A stretch of 62,424 nucleotides of DNA from Mangrovicoccus algicola (GTDB lineage: Bacteria > Pseudomonadota > Alphaproteobacteria > Rhodobacterales > Rhodobacteraceae). Position numbers and translations under genes: made by a program. The notes beneath the pieces were generated by a model. That model did no database searches. It saw nothing but the letters and a program-made list of their open reading frames with translations, and was not told the origin of the DNA. The DNA lies in NCBI RefSeq assembly GCF_014903745.1, contig NZ_JACVXA010000027.1, positions 1 through 62,424 on the forward strand. Direction: 5' to 3'. This document shows, in pieces, positions 53,452-62,424 of this stretch (position 1 is its first letter; each line of letters opens with the position of its first letter).

Positions 53452-54405
53452 ATGACCAAGATCGCCTGCGTGACCATGATGAAGGATGAGGATTTCTTCC
53501 TGCCGATCTGGTTCCGGTATTACGCGCGCCAATTCGGCGCGGAGAACCTGTTCATTCTAGACAACGGATCGGCCCGGCCGCCGCGGGAGATGCTGCCGCC
53601 CGAACTGGGCCGGGGCTGCGTCAATGTCTTCCGCCTGCCCCTGCGCGAAGACACGTCGCAGGCCCGGCAGGCGGTGCATTTCGACCGGCAGCGCTTTATC
53701 GCGATCAACGGAATCATTGCCGGGCTTTTCGGCTATTACGACGTGGTGCTGTTCAACGACACCGACGAGATCTTCGTTGCGGATCCGGCAATCCATGCCG
53801 ATCTGGAGGCCTATATCCGCGCGCGTGCTGCAGATGGCAGGATCGTGGCCGGTATCGGTCTGGACCTGTTTCATGACCGCGCCAACGAGTCATCTCTGGA
53901 TCTTGGCGCTCCGATTTTCAAGCAGCGGCGCAATGTCGTGCTGAACCCTCTTTATGCCAAGCCACATCTTCTGGGGCATGCCGCGACCATGTCACCCCAT
54001 GCGGTGACGGAGCCCTTCGTCTTCGACCCCGAGCTGTACCTCGTCCACATGAAATTCATCGATGCTGGGCGGTTCCTGACGCGTCAGCAACGGCGTCGCG
54101 ACACGGATGCACAGCCCGGGGCCTGGGATTCGTGGAAATGGGACGACACGATCGCCGAAGGGCAGCTGGCCAAGATGGAACAGCGCATGCCGGCCGGAGA
54201 GCCCCTGTCGGGGGATGCGGTGGCCCGGCAGATGTTCGGCAGGACAGGTGCGGTGACGATCGGCGGCGGGGATGGGCCCGAACGCCTGCGCCTGCGCGCG
54301 CCGAAAAAGAAGCGCGTCCTGGATCACGTGTCAAAGCAAACCGAACATGAGATGCGGCAGAACCGTCATGTCCTGCCCGAAAGCTTCGCGACCTGCGGGA
54401 TCTGA
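53452..54405 (+). CDS. Glycosyltransferase family 2-like protein
   Basis: 317 residues. N-terminal VTMMKDEDFFLPIWFRYYARQFGAENLFILDNGSA is the nucleotide-sugar domain opening of Glyco_tranf_2_4/GT92-like enzymes, and VVLFNDTDEIFVADP carries the DxD metal motif. HMKFID, KWDD and several His/Arg near the C-terminus agree with the fold. Acceptor and sugar unknown; probably an exopolysaccharide or surface-glycan step. Codon third positions look less GC-biased than in the neighbours, a hint of later acquisition. ATG 53452 (ccggaaag upstream) is preferred to 53422. Confidence 0.78.
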   Translation: MTKIACVTMMKDEDFFLPIWFRYYARQFGAENLFILDNGSARPPREMLPPELGRGCVNVFRLPLREDTSQARQAVHFDRQRFIAINGIIAGLFGYYDVVLFNDTDEIFVADPAIHADLEAYIRARAADGRIVAGIGLDLFHDRANESSLDLGAPIFKQRRNVVLNPLYAKPHLLGHAATMSPHAVTEPFVFDPELYLVHMKFIDAGRFLTRQQRRRDTDAQPGAWDSWKWDDTIAEGQLAKMEQRMPAGEPLSGDAVARQMFGRTGAVTIGGGDGPERLRLRAPKKKRVLDHVSKQTEHEMRQNRHVLPESFATCGI

Positions 54406-54466
54406 AAAACCGACCTTTGCCGACGATCATCCGAACGGCGAGGCGCCGATGATCCGTCGCTGCGAT

Positions 54467-54483
54467 GGTTGCAGGTTGCAACC
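54467..54483. repeat. GGTTGC-N5-GCAACC dyad, perfect, between glycosyltransferase and ccmG
   Basis: GGTTGC-AGGTT-GCAACC in the 111-bp convergent gap (54406-54516). The spacer equals that of the fur upstream copy, and a degenerate second copy overlaps at 54474-54490, again offset by 7 bp. Confidence 0.78.
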
Positions 54484-54516
54484 GTCAGCCGGGGCCGCAA
54501 GGCGCGCGGGCTGGGA

Positions 54517-55053
54517 TCAGCCCCGCGCCCTTGCCAGGGCCGGGCGGATCGTTTCCTCGATCACGCGCCCGGTCAGCGGCCCGGGGAAACGCAGGATCAC
54601 CCTGCCCGTCCCGTCGATCACGAAGGTCTCCGGCACGCCGTAGAGCCCCCAGTCGATCCCGGCCCGTCCCGCCGCATCCTGCGCCAGCGCGGCATAGGGG
54701 TTGCCCAGTTCTGCCAGGAAGGCCAGGGCCTGCCGGGGCTGGTCCTTGTAGTTGATGCCGTAGATCGGGATCCCCTCTTCGGCCAGCGCCTCGAGATTGG
54801 GATGTTCCACCCGGCAGGGCGCACACCAGGAGGCCCAGAAATTGACCAGCTTCACCTGCCCGTCGGACAGCGTCGCGGGGTCGAATTCGGGCAGGCTGCC
54901 CAGCGGCTCCAGCGCCGTGGCGGGGGCGGCGCGCCCCTCGAGCGCGGAGGGCAGCGCATCGGGATCCTCGCGCTGCATCCCCAGGTAGAAGGCGGCGGCC
55001 AGCCCGGCAAAGACCAGCGGCGGCAGCAGGACGAGCGGCGGAACCCTAGCCAT
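54517..55053 (-). CDS. ccmG: Cytochrome c biogenesis thiol-disulfide oxidoreductase CcmG
   Basis: 178 residues. N-terminal membrane anchor (LVLLPPLVFAGLAAAFYLGM), then a thioredoxin fold with active site NFWASWCAPCRVEHP and cis-proline region YGVPETFVIDGTG. Reduces apocytochrome c cysteines for heme attachment. ATG at 55053 overlaps the ccmD stop; last gene of the ccm operon in this window. ccmE, ccmF and ccmH are not next to it and must be elsewhere. Confidence 0.95.
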   Translation of the reverse strand: MARVPPLVLLPPLVFAGLAAAFYLGMQREDPDALPSALEGRAAPATALEPLGSLPEFDPATLSDGQVKLVNFWASWCAPCRVEHPNLEALAEEGIPIYGINYKDQPRQALAFLAELGNPYAALAQDAAGRAGIDWGLYGVPETFVIDGTGRVILRFPGPLTGRVIEETIRPALARARG

Positions 55054-55201
55054 CGCGACGCCGTGCCTCCGCATCCCTCAGCGCCCGGCCCGCGCGGCGC
55101 GCCGATAGCAGGCTGACCCCCACCAGCGCGGCCAGCAGCAGCAGCGATACGCCATAGGCGGACAGGACCGCGCCCGCGTATTTTCCCAGATCCGGCATCA
55201 T
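55046..55201 (-). CDS. ccmD: Heme exporter protein CcmD
   Basis: 51 residues (50 if the second ATG at 55198 is used). Single transmembrane helix (YAGAVLSAYGVSLLLLAALVGVSL) followed by a basic, Arg-rich cytoplasmic tail, the CcmD layout. CcmD helps release heme-loaded CcmE from the CcmABC complex. Start overlaps the ccmC stop, end overlaps the ccmG start by 8 bases; a gene this small is easily missed. Confidence 0.9.
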   Translation of the reverse strand: MMPDLGKYAGAVLSAYGVSLLLLAALVGVSLLSARRAGRALRDAEARRRDG

Positions 55202-55950
55202 GCCATCCTTTCCCGCGCCTCGATCGCGCGCAGGCGCCGACGGTAGATTTCCGTGCGTGTCCGAAGCAGCACCAGCGCCAAGAATAGCAGCACGAACCCC
55301 GCCATCGACACCGCCAGCGGCGCGAAGAAGATGTTGGAGACCTTTTCCTCGGTATCGCTGCCGGTGACGGCGCCCACGCGCATCACCGAGGCGCCCTGGT
55401 GCAGCCCCTGGTTCCAGAAATTCACCGCGTAGCGGCTGAGGATGGCAAAGACCGATCCCACGAGGCACAGAACCGAGGTCAGGTCGGCGGCGGTATCGGG
55501 ATCCTCAACCGCCTGCCACAGGGCGATATAGCCCAGGTAGAAGAGGCACAGGATCAGGAAGGCGGTCAGGCGCGGATCCCATTCCCACCAGCTGCCCCAC
55601 ATCGGCTGGCCCCAGATCGCGCCGGTGGCCAGCCCGATCAGCGTCATGACCAGCCCGACCGGCGCCGCCGCCCGCGCGGCCAGGGCGCTGACATGATGGC
55701 GGCGGATCAGCCAGACCAGCGAGGCGGCCAGCATCATCAGCCAGGCATTGATCGCCACCATCGCGGCGGGGACATGCAGGTAGATGATCTTGACCGTCGC
55801 GCCCTGGCGGTAGTCGTCGGGGGTGAAGAAGAATCCCCAGACCAGCCCCGCCGCCAGGCAGGCAAGGGCGGCACAGGACAGCAGCGGCAGCACCTTCGAC
55901 ACCATCCGCGCGAAGGCTGCCGGATTCGCATATTCCCACAAGGATCCCAT
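55198..55950 (-). CDS. ccmC: Heme exporter protein CcmC
   Basis: 250 residues, six transmembrane helices. Heme-handling WWD domain visible as GSWWEWDPRLTAFLIL, flanked by conserved histidines (IIYLHVPAA and NFWNQGLHQGAS). Loads heme onto CcmE. ATG at 55950 is preferred by the start of homologues at the WEYANP segment; a gggaggt site lies somewhat far upstream (about 12 bases). Start is 49 bases after ccmB. Confidence 0.95.
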   Translation of the reverse strand: MGSLWEYANPAAFARMVSKVLPLLSCAALACLAAGLVWGFFFTPDDYRQGATVKIIYLHVPAAMVAINAWLMMLAASLVWLIRRHHVSALAARAAAPVGLVMTLIGLATGAIWGQPMWGSWWEWDPRLTAFLILCLFYLGYIALWQAVEDPDTAADLTSVLCLVGSVFAILSRYAVNFWNQGLHQGASVMRVGAVTGSDTEEKVSNIFFAPLAVSMAGFVLLFLALVLLRTRTEIYRRRLRAIEARERMA

Positions 55951-55998
55951 CCCGAACCTGTTACCTCCCTGCCCGCATCCGCACAATATCTCTGCCCT

Positions 55999-56655
55999 TC
56001 ACCTGAGGTTGATCCGCAGCACCGCCGCTCCGGCGAAGGGCATTGCCGCCAGCACCCCGAGGCTCAGCGCGCAGAGCAGCATCAGGGGCGTGCCGGTCGC
56101 CAGCCCCTCCGCGCCGCGCCGCGCCACCTCGGCCCCGAAGATCAGCGTCGGCACGTAAAGCGGCAGCACCAGGAGCGACAGGAGCAGCCCGCCGCGTTTC
56201 ATCCCCACGGTCAGCGCCGCGCCGAAGGCCCCGATCATCGACAGCGCGGGCGTCCCCGCGAGAAGCGAGACGCAAAGCCACAGGTAGCCGCCGGGCGCGA
56301 GGTTCAGAAGCACGCCCAGCGGCGCCGCCGCCAGGGTCAGCGGCAGCCCCGTGGTCAGCCAATGCGCGCCCGCCTTGGCCAGGATCACCCCCTCCAGAGG
56401 TAGCGGCGCCGTGGCCAGCAGCTCCAGCGTGCCGTCCTCGTGATCCAGCGCCAGCATCCGGTCCAGCGACAGAAGGCAGGCCAGGAGCGCGCCGATCCAC
56501 AGGATGCCGGGCGCCACCTGCGCCAGCCGCCCGGTTCCGGGTCCCAGCGCGAAGGGCACGAGGATGGTGACGATCAGGAAGAAGGCCAGCGCCAGGCCGA
56601 AGCCGCCCCCCGCCCGCACGGCCAGCCTCAGATCCCGCCGCAGAAGGGCGATCAC
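55999..56655 (-). CDS. ccmB: Heme exporter protein CcmB
   Basis: 218 residues, six hydrophobic helices ([34 protein letters not shown]..., [19 protein letters not shown]). [16 protein letters not shown] and the [24 protein letters not shown] stretch are family motifs. Membrane subunit of the CcmAB ABC complex. GTG start at 56655 overlaps the ccmA stop (GTGA), the only start that fits family length. Confidence 0.94.
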   Translation of the reverse strand: MIALLRRDLRLAVRAGGGFGLALAFFLIVTILVPFALGPGTGRLAQVAPGILWIGALLACLLSLDRMLALDHEDGTLELLATAPLPLEGVILAKAGAHWLTTGLPLTLAAAPLGVLLNLAPGGYLWLCVSLLAGTPALSMIGAFGAALTVGMKRGGLLLSLLVLPLYVPTLIFGAEVARRGAEGLATGTPLMLLCALSLGVLAAMPFAGAAVLRINLR

Positions 56656-57266
56656 AGGAAGGCCTCGTCGAAATCCGAGACGCGGGCATCGGGGCGGGCG
56701 CGGTATCCGGCCAGGTCCAGCCGACGCGTGCCCGCCAGGCCCAGATCGATATGGGTGGCGATCACCGCGGCGCCGCCACCGCCCAGATGCGCCGCGATGG
56801 CGGCGGCGAACAGGGCCGTGCCCTCGGCATCCAGCGACACGGTGGGTTCGTCCAGCGCCCAGACCGGCCGCCCGCTGACCAGCAGCCGCGCAAGGCCCAG
56901 CCTGCGCTTCTGCCCCGCCGAGAGGAGCCCCGCCGGACGGTCGCGCAGCGGGTCCAGGGCAAAGGCCCCGAGCGCGGGGCCGATATCGCGCCTGCCGAAG
57001 ACCGCCGCCCAGAACTGCAGGTTTTCCGCCACGCTCAGCTGCGCCTTGATCCCGTCGGCATGCCCGGCATAGGCGGTCGCCTCCATGCCCTCGACCCATC
57101 CCGCCAGGGGCGGCGCCAGGCCGGCGAGCACGCGCAGCAGGGTCGTCTTGCCGATGCCGTTGGGGCCGCGCAGCACCAGGGCCTCGCCCGCGTCCAGGGC
57201 GAAGGAGACGCCCTGGATCACGGGCACGCCGCCGCGGGCGCAGGTCAGGTCGGTCACGCGAAGCAT
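56652..57266 (-). CDS. ccmA: Heme exporter ATPase CcmA
   Basis: 204 residues, compact ABC ATPase. Walker [14 protein letters not shown], signature [15 protein letters not shown], Walker [13 protein letters not shown], and IATHIDLGL switch. The SAGQ form of the signature is characteristic of CcmA. Drives holo-CcmE release. First gene of the ccm operon, ATG at 57266; upstream is the 242-bp spacer that holds stacked dyad repeats. Confidence 0.95.
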   Translation of the reverse strand: MLRVTDLTCARGGVPVIQGVSFALDAGEALVLRGPNGIGKTTLLRVLAGLAPPLAGWVEGMEATAYAGHADGIKAQLSVAENLQFWAAVFGRRDIGPALGAFALDPLRDRPAGLLSAGQKRRLGLARLLVSGRPVWALDEPTVSLDAEGTALFAAAIAAHLGGGGAAVIATHIDLGLAGTRRLDLAGYRARPDARVSDFDEAFL

Positions 57267-57355
57267 CGGGATCCTGCTAGCCCAGCGGCGCCGGCGGGAA
57301 AAGCCCCGCCTTTGGTCTGCGTCGCCGCATGCGGGCCATGAAGGGCGCGGGCGAA

Positions 57356-57379
57356 GGTTGCGGGTTGCAACCTGCAACC
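57356..57379. repeat. Two overlapping perfect dyads between ccmA and ureG
   Basis: GGTTGC-GGGTT-GCAACC (57356-57372) and GGTTGC-AACCT-GCAACC (57363-57379), offset by 7 bp exactly as upstream of fur. They lie about 90 bases upstream of the ccmA start, with ureG ending (convergent-tail side) at 57509. Confidence 0.82.
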
Positions 57380-57397
57380 GGTGCCGGGGCGCTCGGT

Positions 57398-57421
57398 GAT
57401 TGCAACTTGCAACCAGCAACC
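57398..57421. repeat. Second stacked dyad pair between ccmA and ureG
   Basis: GATTGC-AACTT-GCAACC (57398-57414, one mismatch) overlapped by ACTTGC-AACCA-GCAACC (57405-57421, two mismatches), again offset by 7 bp; 42 bp from the first pair (start to start). Confidence 0.7.
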
Positions 57422-57508
57422 TTCGAGGCGACGGGATCGAGGCACCGGAGGAAGACCCGCCGTCAGGACGATGCTTTCGCGCATCCTCCCCGCCCCGCGC
57501 CCGCAGGC

Positions 57509-58156
57509 TCAGCCGGGCGCCGCCACGGTCTCTTGCGGTTGCAGGGCAAGACCGCCCTCGCGCAGGATGAAATCGACGATCTCCTCCACGCCCGTCCCAT
57601 GGCGCAGCTGCGCCATCACGAAGGGACGCCCGGCGCGGCCGCGCGCGGCGTCCTCCTCCAGCAGCTCGGTGGAGACGCCGACATGCGGCGCAAGGTCGGT
57701 CTTGTTGATGATCAGCAGGTCCGAGCGGGTGACCCCGGGCCCCTTCTTGCGCGGGATGTCCTGCCCGGCGGCCGTGTCGATGACATACAGCGTCAGATCC
57801 GCCAGTTCCGGCGAGAAGGTCGCCGCAAGATTGTCGCCGCCCGATTCGATCAGCACCAGGTCCAGGTCGGGAAATTGCCCGCGCAGGTCGGCCACCGCCG
57901 CCAGGTTGATCGAGGCATCCTCGCGGATCGCGGTATGCGGGCAGCCCCCCGTCTCGACGCCGCGGATGCGCTCGGCGGGCAGGACCTGGGCGCGCATCAG
58001 CGCCTCGGCATCCTCTCGGGTATAGATGTCGTTGGTGATCACCGCCATGGACAGCCGCGGCGCCAGGGCGCGGGCCAGCTGTTCGGTCAGGGTGGTCTTG
58101 CCTGCGCCCACCGGGCCGCCGATGCCCACGCGCAGCGGGCCGTTGATGCTTGCCAT
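57509..58156 (-). CDS. ureG: Urease accessory GTPase UreG
   Basis: 215 residues. SIMIBI GTPase with P-loop [17 protein letters not shown], nickel-binding CPH in [32 protein letters not shown] and guanine motif INKTDLA. Supplies energy for nickel insertion into urease with UreE and UreF. Start 20 bases after ureF. Confidence 0.97.
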   Translation of the reverse strand: MASINGPLRVGIGGPVGAGKTTLTEQLARALAPRLSMAVITNDIYTREDAEALMRAQVLPAERIRGVETGGCPHTAIREDASINLAAVADLRGQFPDLDLVLIESGGDNLAATFSPELADLTLYVIDTAAGQDIPRKKGPGVTRSDLLIINKTDLAPHVGVSTELLEEDAARGRAGRPFVMAQLRHGTGVEEIVDFILREGGLALQPQETVAAPG

Positions 58157-58175
58157 CGTCGTCTCCTTGCCGGTG

Positions 58176-58832
58176 TCAGCTGCGGAACAGCCGCACCTCC
58201 TGATGTTCATGTGCCATGGCCGCCAGATCGGCCAGCGGCGTCGCGGACCAAAGCGCCCCGTCCCCCGGATCCCGCGCCAGCTCCGCCGCCAGGGCGGCGA
58301 TCGCGGGGGCCAGGCGGGCGATGACCTTCTGGCCTTCGGTCTGGCCCAGCGGGATCAGCCGCACGGCCCCCAGGACCAGATTGGCGGCAAAGCCCTGCAG
58401 ATACAGCCCGATCACCGTTTCGGGCGCAAGCGACAGGCGCCGGGCCTGCAGCCCCACCGCCACGGGCAGCACCATTTCGGGCCAGTCCGTGCCCAGGATC
58501 GCATTGGTCGTGGCCAGGAAGGCACGCCCCTGGACCAGCGATTCCCGCGACCGTTCCGGCGCCGCCGCCAGGGCCCGGGCCAGGGCATCGGCCGCGGCGG
58601 GATCGCCGCCCGCCAGCACGCGCGCCAGCAGCACCGCGTCGCAGCGCCCGCTGCCATGGGAGACGAGATCGCCCAGCCAGTCCGCCAGCGCCGCGCCGTC
58701 GCGGATCACGCCGCTGGAGATCGCGTGTTCCAGCCCGTGGGAGAAGGCGAAGCTGCCCAGCGGAAAGGAGGGCGAGAGCCACTGGACCAGCGTCAGCAGG
58801 TCCTGCGGATCATCCGTGACGGGGCTGGCCAT
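58176..58832 (-). CDS. ureF: Urease accessory protein UreF
   Basis: 218 residues, all helical. Seen: [24 protein letters not shown] (family start), [44 protein letters not shown] and a C-terminal [19 protein letters not shown]. GTPase-regulating partner of UreG. ATG at 58832 lies inside the end of ureE (23-base overlap), so it is translated by coupling. Confidence 0.95.
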   Translation of the reverse strand: MASPVTDDPQDLLTLVQWLSPSFPLGSFAFSHGLEHAISSGVIRDGAALADWLGDLVSHGSGRCDAVLLARVLAGGDPAAADALARALAAAPERSRESLVQGRAFLATTNAILGTDWPEMVLPVAVGLQARRLSLAPETVIGLYLQGFAANLVLGAVRLIPLGQTEGQKVIARLAPAIAALAAELARDPGDGALWSATPLADLAAMAHEHQEVRLFRS

Positions 58833-59382
58833 GATCGTGCGAATGCGCGTGGGAGTGATCGTGCGGATGCGCGTGGGAATGATCGTGCGGATGCGCGTGG
58901 GAGGGCCCGTGGTCGTGGCCGTCCTCCGGGCCGTGGGAATGGCCCATCGTGCGGCCATGGCCATAGGCGCCGCCCTCGGGGCGGAAAGGCGCGCTGATCT
59001 CCGTGACGGTTGCGCCCAGCTGGGCCAGCATCGCGACCAGCACGTGATCGTCGAGGATGCGCAGGCTTTCGGGGCGGATCTCGCAGGGGGTGTGGCGGTT
59101 GCCGATATGCCAGGCCAGGCGCGGCAGGTCGCCGGTGATCTCGGCCAGCGTCTCGGAGGCGGCGCGCACGGCGATGCGGGTGCCGTCCTGCAGGGCGAAG
59201 GCATCGCCTTCGTCCAAGCCGCGGGTTTCCGGCAGGTCGGCCAGGAAGGCGGTGCCGCCATCCGATACCAGGCGGCGGCGGCGCAGCAGGCGGTCGCCAT
59301 AGGTCATGGAAATCGTGTCGTCGCCGGGCTGTGCGGCGGTCACGCCCTGCGCCAGGGGCAGGATGTCTCGGGTCTCGCTCAT
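58810..59382 (-). CDS. ureE: Urease nickel chaperone UreE with long His-rich tail
   Basis: 190 residues. Two-domain UreE (N-terminal peptide-binding LRRRRLVSDGGTAFLADLPETRGLDEGDAF; metal domain IGNRHTPCEI with the conserved His and LGATVTEISAPFRPEGGAYGHG). The last 45 residues are a nickel-storing tail rich in His-Asp pairs (HDHGPSHAHPHDHSHAHP..) encoded by a 24-bp tandem repeat. ATG at 59382 was chosen because the fold starts there; an in-frame ATG at 59424 is upstream but has no support. Confidence 0.94.
   Translation of the reverse strand: MSETRDILPLAQGVTAAQPGDDTISMTYGDRLLRRRRLVSDGGTAFLADLPETRGLDEGDAFALQDGTRIAVRAASETLAEITGDLPRLAWHIGNRHTPCEIRPESLRILDDHVLVAMLAQLGATVTEISAPFRPEGGAYGHGRTMGHSHGPEDGHDHGPSHAHPHDHSHAHPHDHSHAHSHDHGQPRHG
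58833..58904 (-). repeat. 24-bp tandem repeat encoding the UreE His tail
   Basis: Three units (58833-58856, 58857-58880, 58881-58904), nearly identical, each adding eight residues of His/Asp/Ser/Ala/Pro. Unit length is a multiple of three, so copy-number slippage would tune His count; the 3' end abuts the ureF start codon (58830-58832). Confidence 0.88.
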
Positions 59383-59420
59383 GGGCGGAGACTGCGCCCG
59401 GGCGCAGGGGAGTTCAAGGC

Positions 59421-59678
59421 TCAACTATTGGCGGCCCGGAAGGCGACGCGCGCGGCAAAGGCGGGAAACCGGTGGCGCATCACATAGGCCGGGATATCGG
59501 CCCGCGTGATGCCCAGCACCCGCAGCGCCACATCATCCAGCGTGTTGAGACGCAGCGCCGCGCGGCGGTGATGGCGCAGGAGCGCTGCGGGGTTCATCCC
59601 GAAGCCGAGTTCCGCCAGCGCATGGTCGAAATCGCGGTCGAGACCGGGCGGGTAGAGCACGAGGATCTGGGCCGTCAT
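59421..59678 (-). CDS. Small hypothetical protein in the urease operon
   Basis: 85 residues, not recognised with confidence. Rich in Arg/Ala/Leu. The C-terminal half (LNTLDDVALRVLGITRADIPAYVMRHRFP) faintly recalls DUF1127-type segments (L-D-D..L..LGITRADI), but the match is short. It lies between ureC and ureE, 38 bases before ureE and 185 bases after ureC, on the same strand. ATG at 59678 has an aggag site upstream. It may be a small accessory of the urease unit; no function can be stated. Confidence 0.55.
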   Translation of the reverse strand: MTAQILVLYPPGLDRDFDHALAELGFGMNPAALLRHHRRAALRLNTLDDVALRVLGITRADIPAYVMRHRFPAFAARVAFRAANS

Positions 59679-59863
59679 GGCGCGGCATTCTCCTGTCGCG
59701 GTCCGCGCCGCAGGACGGCGGCGCGGGTCTCTCCCCGGAGACAAGCCTATCACGCCCGCATTTCCCTTGCGTCACTCAGGCGCGGAATTTCTCCGGCAGA
59801 CCGTCATCCGACCTTTATTTCAGCGGCTTGCCTTCATTTCGGGCAAAGAAGAAACCCCGGCGC

Positions 59864-61573
<1,710 letters not shown>

Positions 61574-61770
61574 GGGGGGCTCCCTCGGCTGGGGTCTTGG
61601 TCGCGCCTACCTGACACGAAAGCCCCGCTGTTCCGCAAGGGGGCAGCCTTGCGGCAGGATGCAGCCCCGCCGCCCTGCCCGGAAAACGGGCAATGCGGCA
61701 GATCGGACGCGTTGCCCGTCCGCCCGGGCGGGGCTAGTCTCGGGGCGGACCGACAGACCGGAGCATTCGC

Positions 61771-62313
61771 ATGTCCCTTCGCCCTGCCCTTCTTCTTGCC
61801 GCGCTCGGCCTTCTTGCCGCCTGCGACCAGCCTGCCGCCACCGGCGACGGCGCCGATGGCCCCGCCGCCGCGCCCGCCGCCGAAAGCAGCGATGCGCTGA
61901 CCGCCGAGGTCCAGCGCCGCGCCGCCGCCATGTGCGATGCCGATCCCGCCCGGGCCGCCGAATGCGCCCCTGTCGTCGCCTGTTTCGGCGAAACCGGTCC
62001 CGCCCTGGTCGGGCGCAGCTACCAGAGCGAGGGCGGCCGCCTCTATGCCGAGGGCCCGTCGGGGATCACCTGCGCGGGGGATTTCCTGCCGACGATGAAC
62101 CGCGCGGTCGCGCGGGTGCAGCTGAGCTGCTCCAACGGGCAGAAGGCGGATTTCCAGTTCCGCACCTCGAGCCCCGGCACGCTGCGCGGCGAGGCGGTGA
62201 TGGAGGACGGCACCAAGCTGGAGATCTGGTCCGGCCGCAACATGTGGCGCGCCTTCGAGGCACCCGGAAATGCGGCGGGCCGTGCCTGCGTGAAGGCCGG
62301 GCTGGGGCTCTGA
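61771..62313 (+). CDS. Putative lipoprotein, unknown function
   Basis: 180 residues. Signal peptide with lipobox LLAAC (MSLRPALLLAALGLLAAC, lipidated Cys18), then an Ala/Pro/Gly-rich linker and a globular part with six further cysteines (MCDAD, ECAPVVACFGE, GITCAGDF, LSCSNG, RACVKAG), suggesting disulfides. No family recognised. Divergent from ureC. ATG at 61771 has ggag 7 bases upstream. Confidence 0.75.
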   Translation: MSLRPALLLAALGLLAACDQPAATGDGADGPAAAPAAESSDALTAEVQRRAAAMCDADPARAAECAPVVACFGETGPALVGRSYQSEGGRLYAEGPSGITCAGDFLPTMNRAVARVQLSCSNGQKADFQFRTSSPGTLRGEAVMEDGTKLEIWSGRNMWRAFEAPGNAAGRACVKAGLGL

Positions 62314-62324
62314 GCGTCTCGTGA

Positions 62325-62358
62325 AACGGGGGCGCCTCCGGCAGGAGACGCCCCCGTT
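62325..62358. terminator. Hairpin terminator between the lipoprotein gene and the last gene
   Basis: A 14-bp stem with one mismatch (62325-62339 with 62344-62358, loop ggca), 11 bases after the lipoprotein stop and 24 bases before the stop of the convergent gene. Serves both strands. Confidence 0.75.
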
Positions 62359-62382
62359 GCAACGGCTAGGAAAGCCCGGCGC

Positions 62383-62424
62383 CTATTCCGTGGTGCCGGG
62401 TTTCGGCTTTGCCGGAGGGCTGCG
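62383..62424 (-). CDS. C-terminal fragment of a gene cut by the window edge
   Basis: Only the last 13 codons and the TAG stop (62383-62385) lie in the window, reading RSPPAKPKPGTTE. The Pro/Lys-rich tail identifies nothing. It does not resemble the usual UreB C-terminus, so ureB adjacency cannot be claimed. Called from an open frame followed by a terminator hairpin. Confidence 0.4.
   Translation of the reverse strand, partial: RSPPAKPKPGTTE

Noticed and set aside
57266-57508. Possible small gene between ccmA and ureG
   Set aside because: Short frames exist but have no ribosome site or coding character; the stretch is explained better by stacked dyad repeats.

Overview
This is a GC-rich (roughly two thirds G+C) chromosomal segment of an alphaproteobacterium, most likely Rhodobacterales (Paracoccaceae/Rhodobacteraceae type). 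The evidence is the gene content: a TolA/TolB pair, class II DAHP synthase, a ChvE-GguAB sugar transporter with a GbpR-like LysR regulator, a Fur/Mur protein lacking the CxxC pair, ccmABCDG and a phoR-pstSCAB-phoU-phoB block. The genus cannot be fixed from the sequence. No insertion sequence, prophage, integrase or CRISPR array is visible; genes are tightly packed with many 4-base ATGA overlaps.

Layout. 1-5.1 kb: 3' end of tolA, tolB, tRNA-Glu, a hotdog thioesterase, hemF, a GNAT acetyltransferase and a gamma-glutamylcyclotransferase-fold gene. 5.1-8.6 kb (minus): a two-gene unit of a persulfide-sensor-type ArsR repressor and a Cys-rich DUF1636 protein, then a threonine/serine dehydratase and a single-ORF fusion of a haloacid dehalogenase to an alpha/beta hydrolase. 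8.7-20.8 kb: a complete sugar-acid catabolic island. A LysR regulator is divergent from chvE-gguA-gguB (uptake), followed by gguC/araD1, a sugar-acid dehydratase, a sugar dehydrogenase, a 2-ketoglutarate semialdehyde dehydrogenase, a lactonase and a mutarotase. Together they can take L-arabinose (or D-galactose-type sugars) to 2-oxoglutarate without phosphorylation. 20.8-27.1 kb (minus): branched-chain amino acid type ABC transporter (livJ, G, F, H, M) and a GlxA-type AraC regulator. 27.2-31.7 kb: class II DAHP synthase, a PAS protein, yicC-like, gmk and a gamma-carbonic-anhydrase-like gene. 31.8-39 kb: phoR, a triple PHO box, pstSCAB, phoU, phoB. 39-46.7 kb: a hydroxyisobutyrate-type dehydrogenase, then tamA-tamB. 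46.8-54.4 kb: selO, two EamA exporters, a TerB/DUF533 protein, fur/mur, eno, a PRC-barrel protein and a glycosyltransferase. 54.5-57.3 kb (minus): ccmA-B-C-D-G for cytochrome c maturation. 57.5-61.6 kb (minus): ureC, a small unknown protein, ureE, ureF, ureG. 61.8 kb to the end: a lipoprotein and the tail of another gene.

The signal not explained by the genes is a dispersed 17-bp dyad, GGTTGC-N5-GCAACC. Twelve perfect copies occupy ten loci, with about sixteen more copies at one or two mismatches. It occurs both between genes and inside coding sequences in two codon phases, the arms are constant and the spacer varies. It sometimes stacks as overlapping copies offset by 7 bp, upstream of fur and between ccmA and ureG. 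It looks like the site of an undescribed genome-wide DNA-binding protein or a miniature repeat family, and it is the main candidate for something new in this window.
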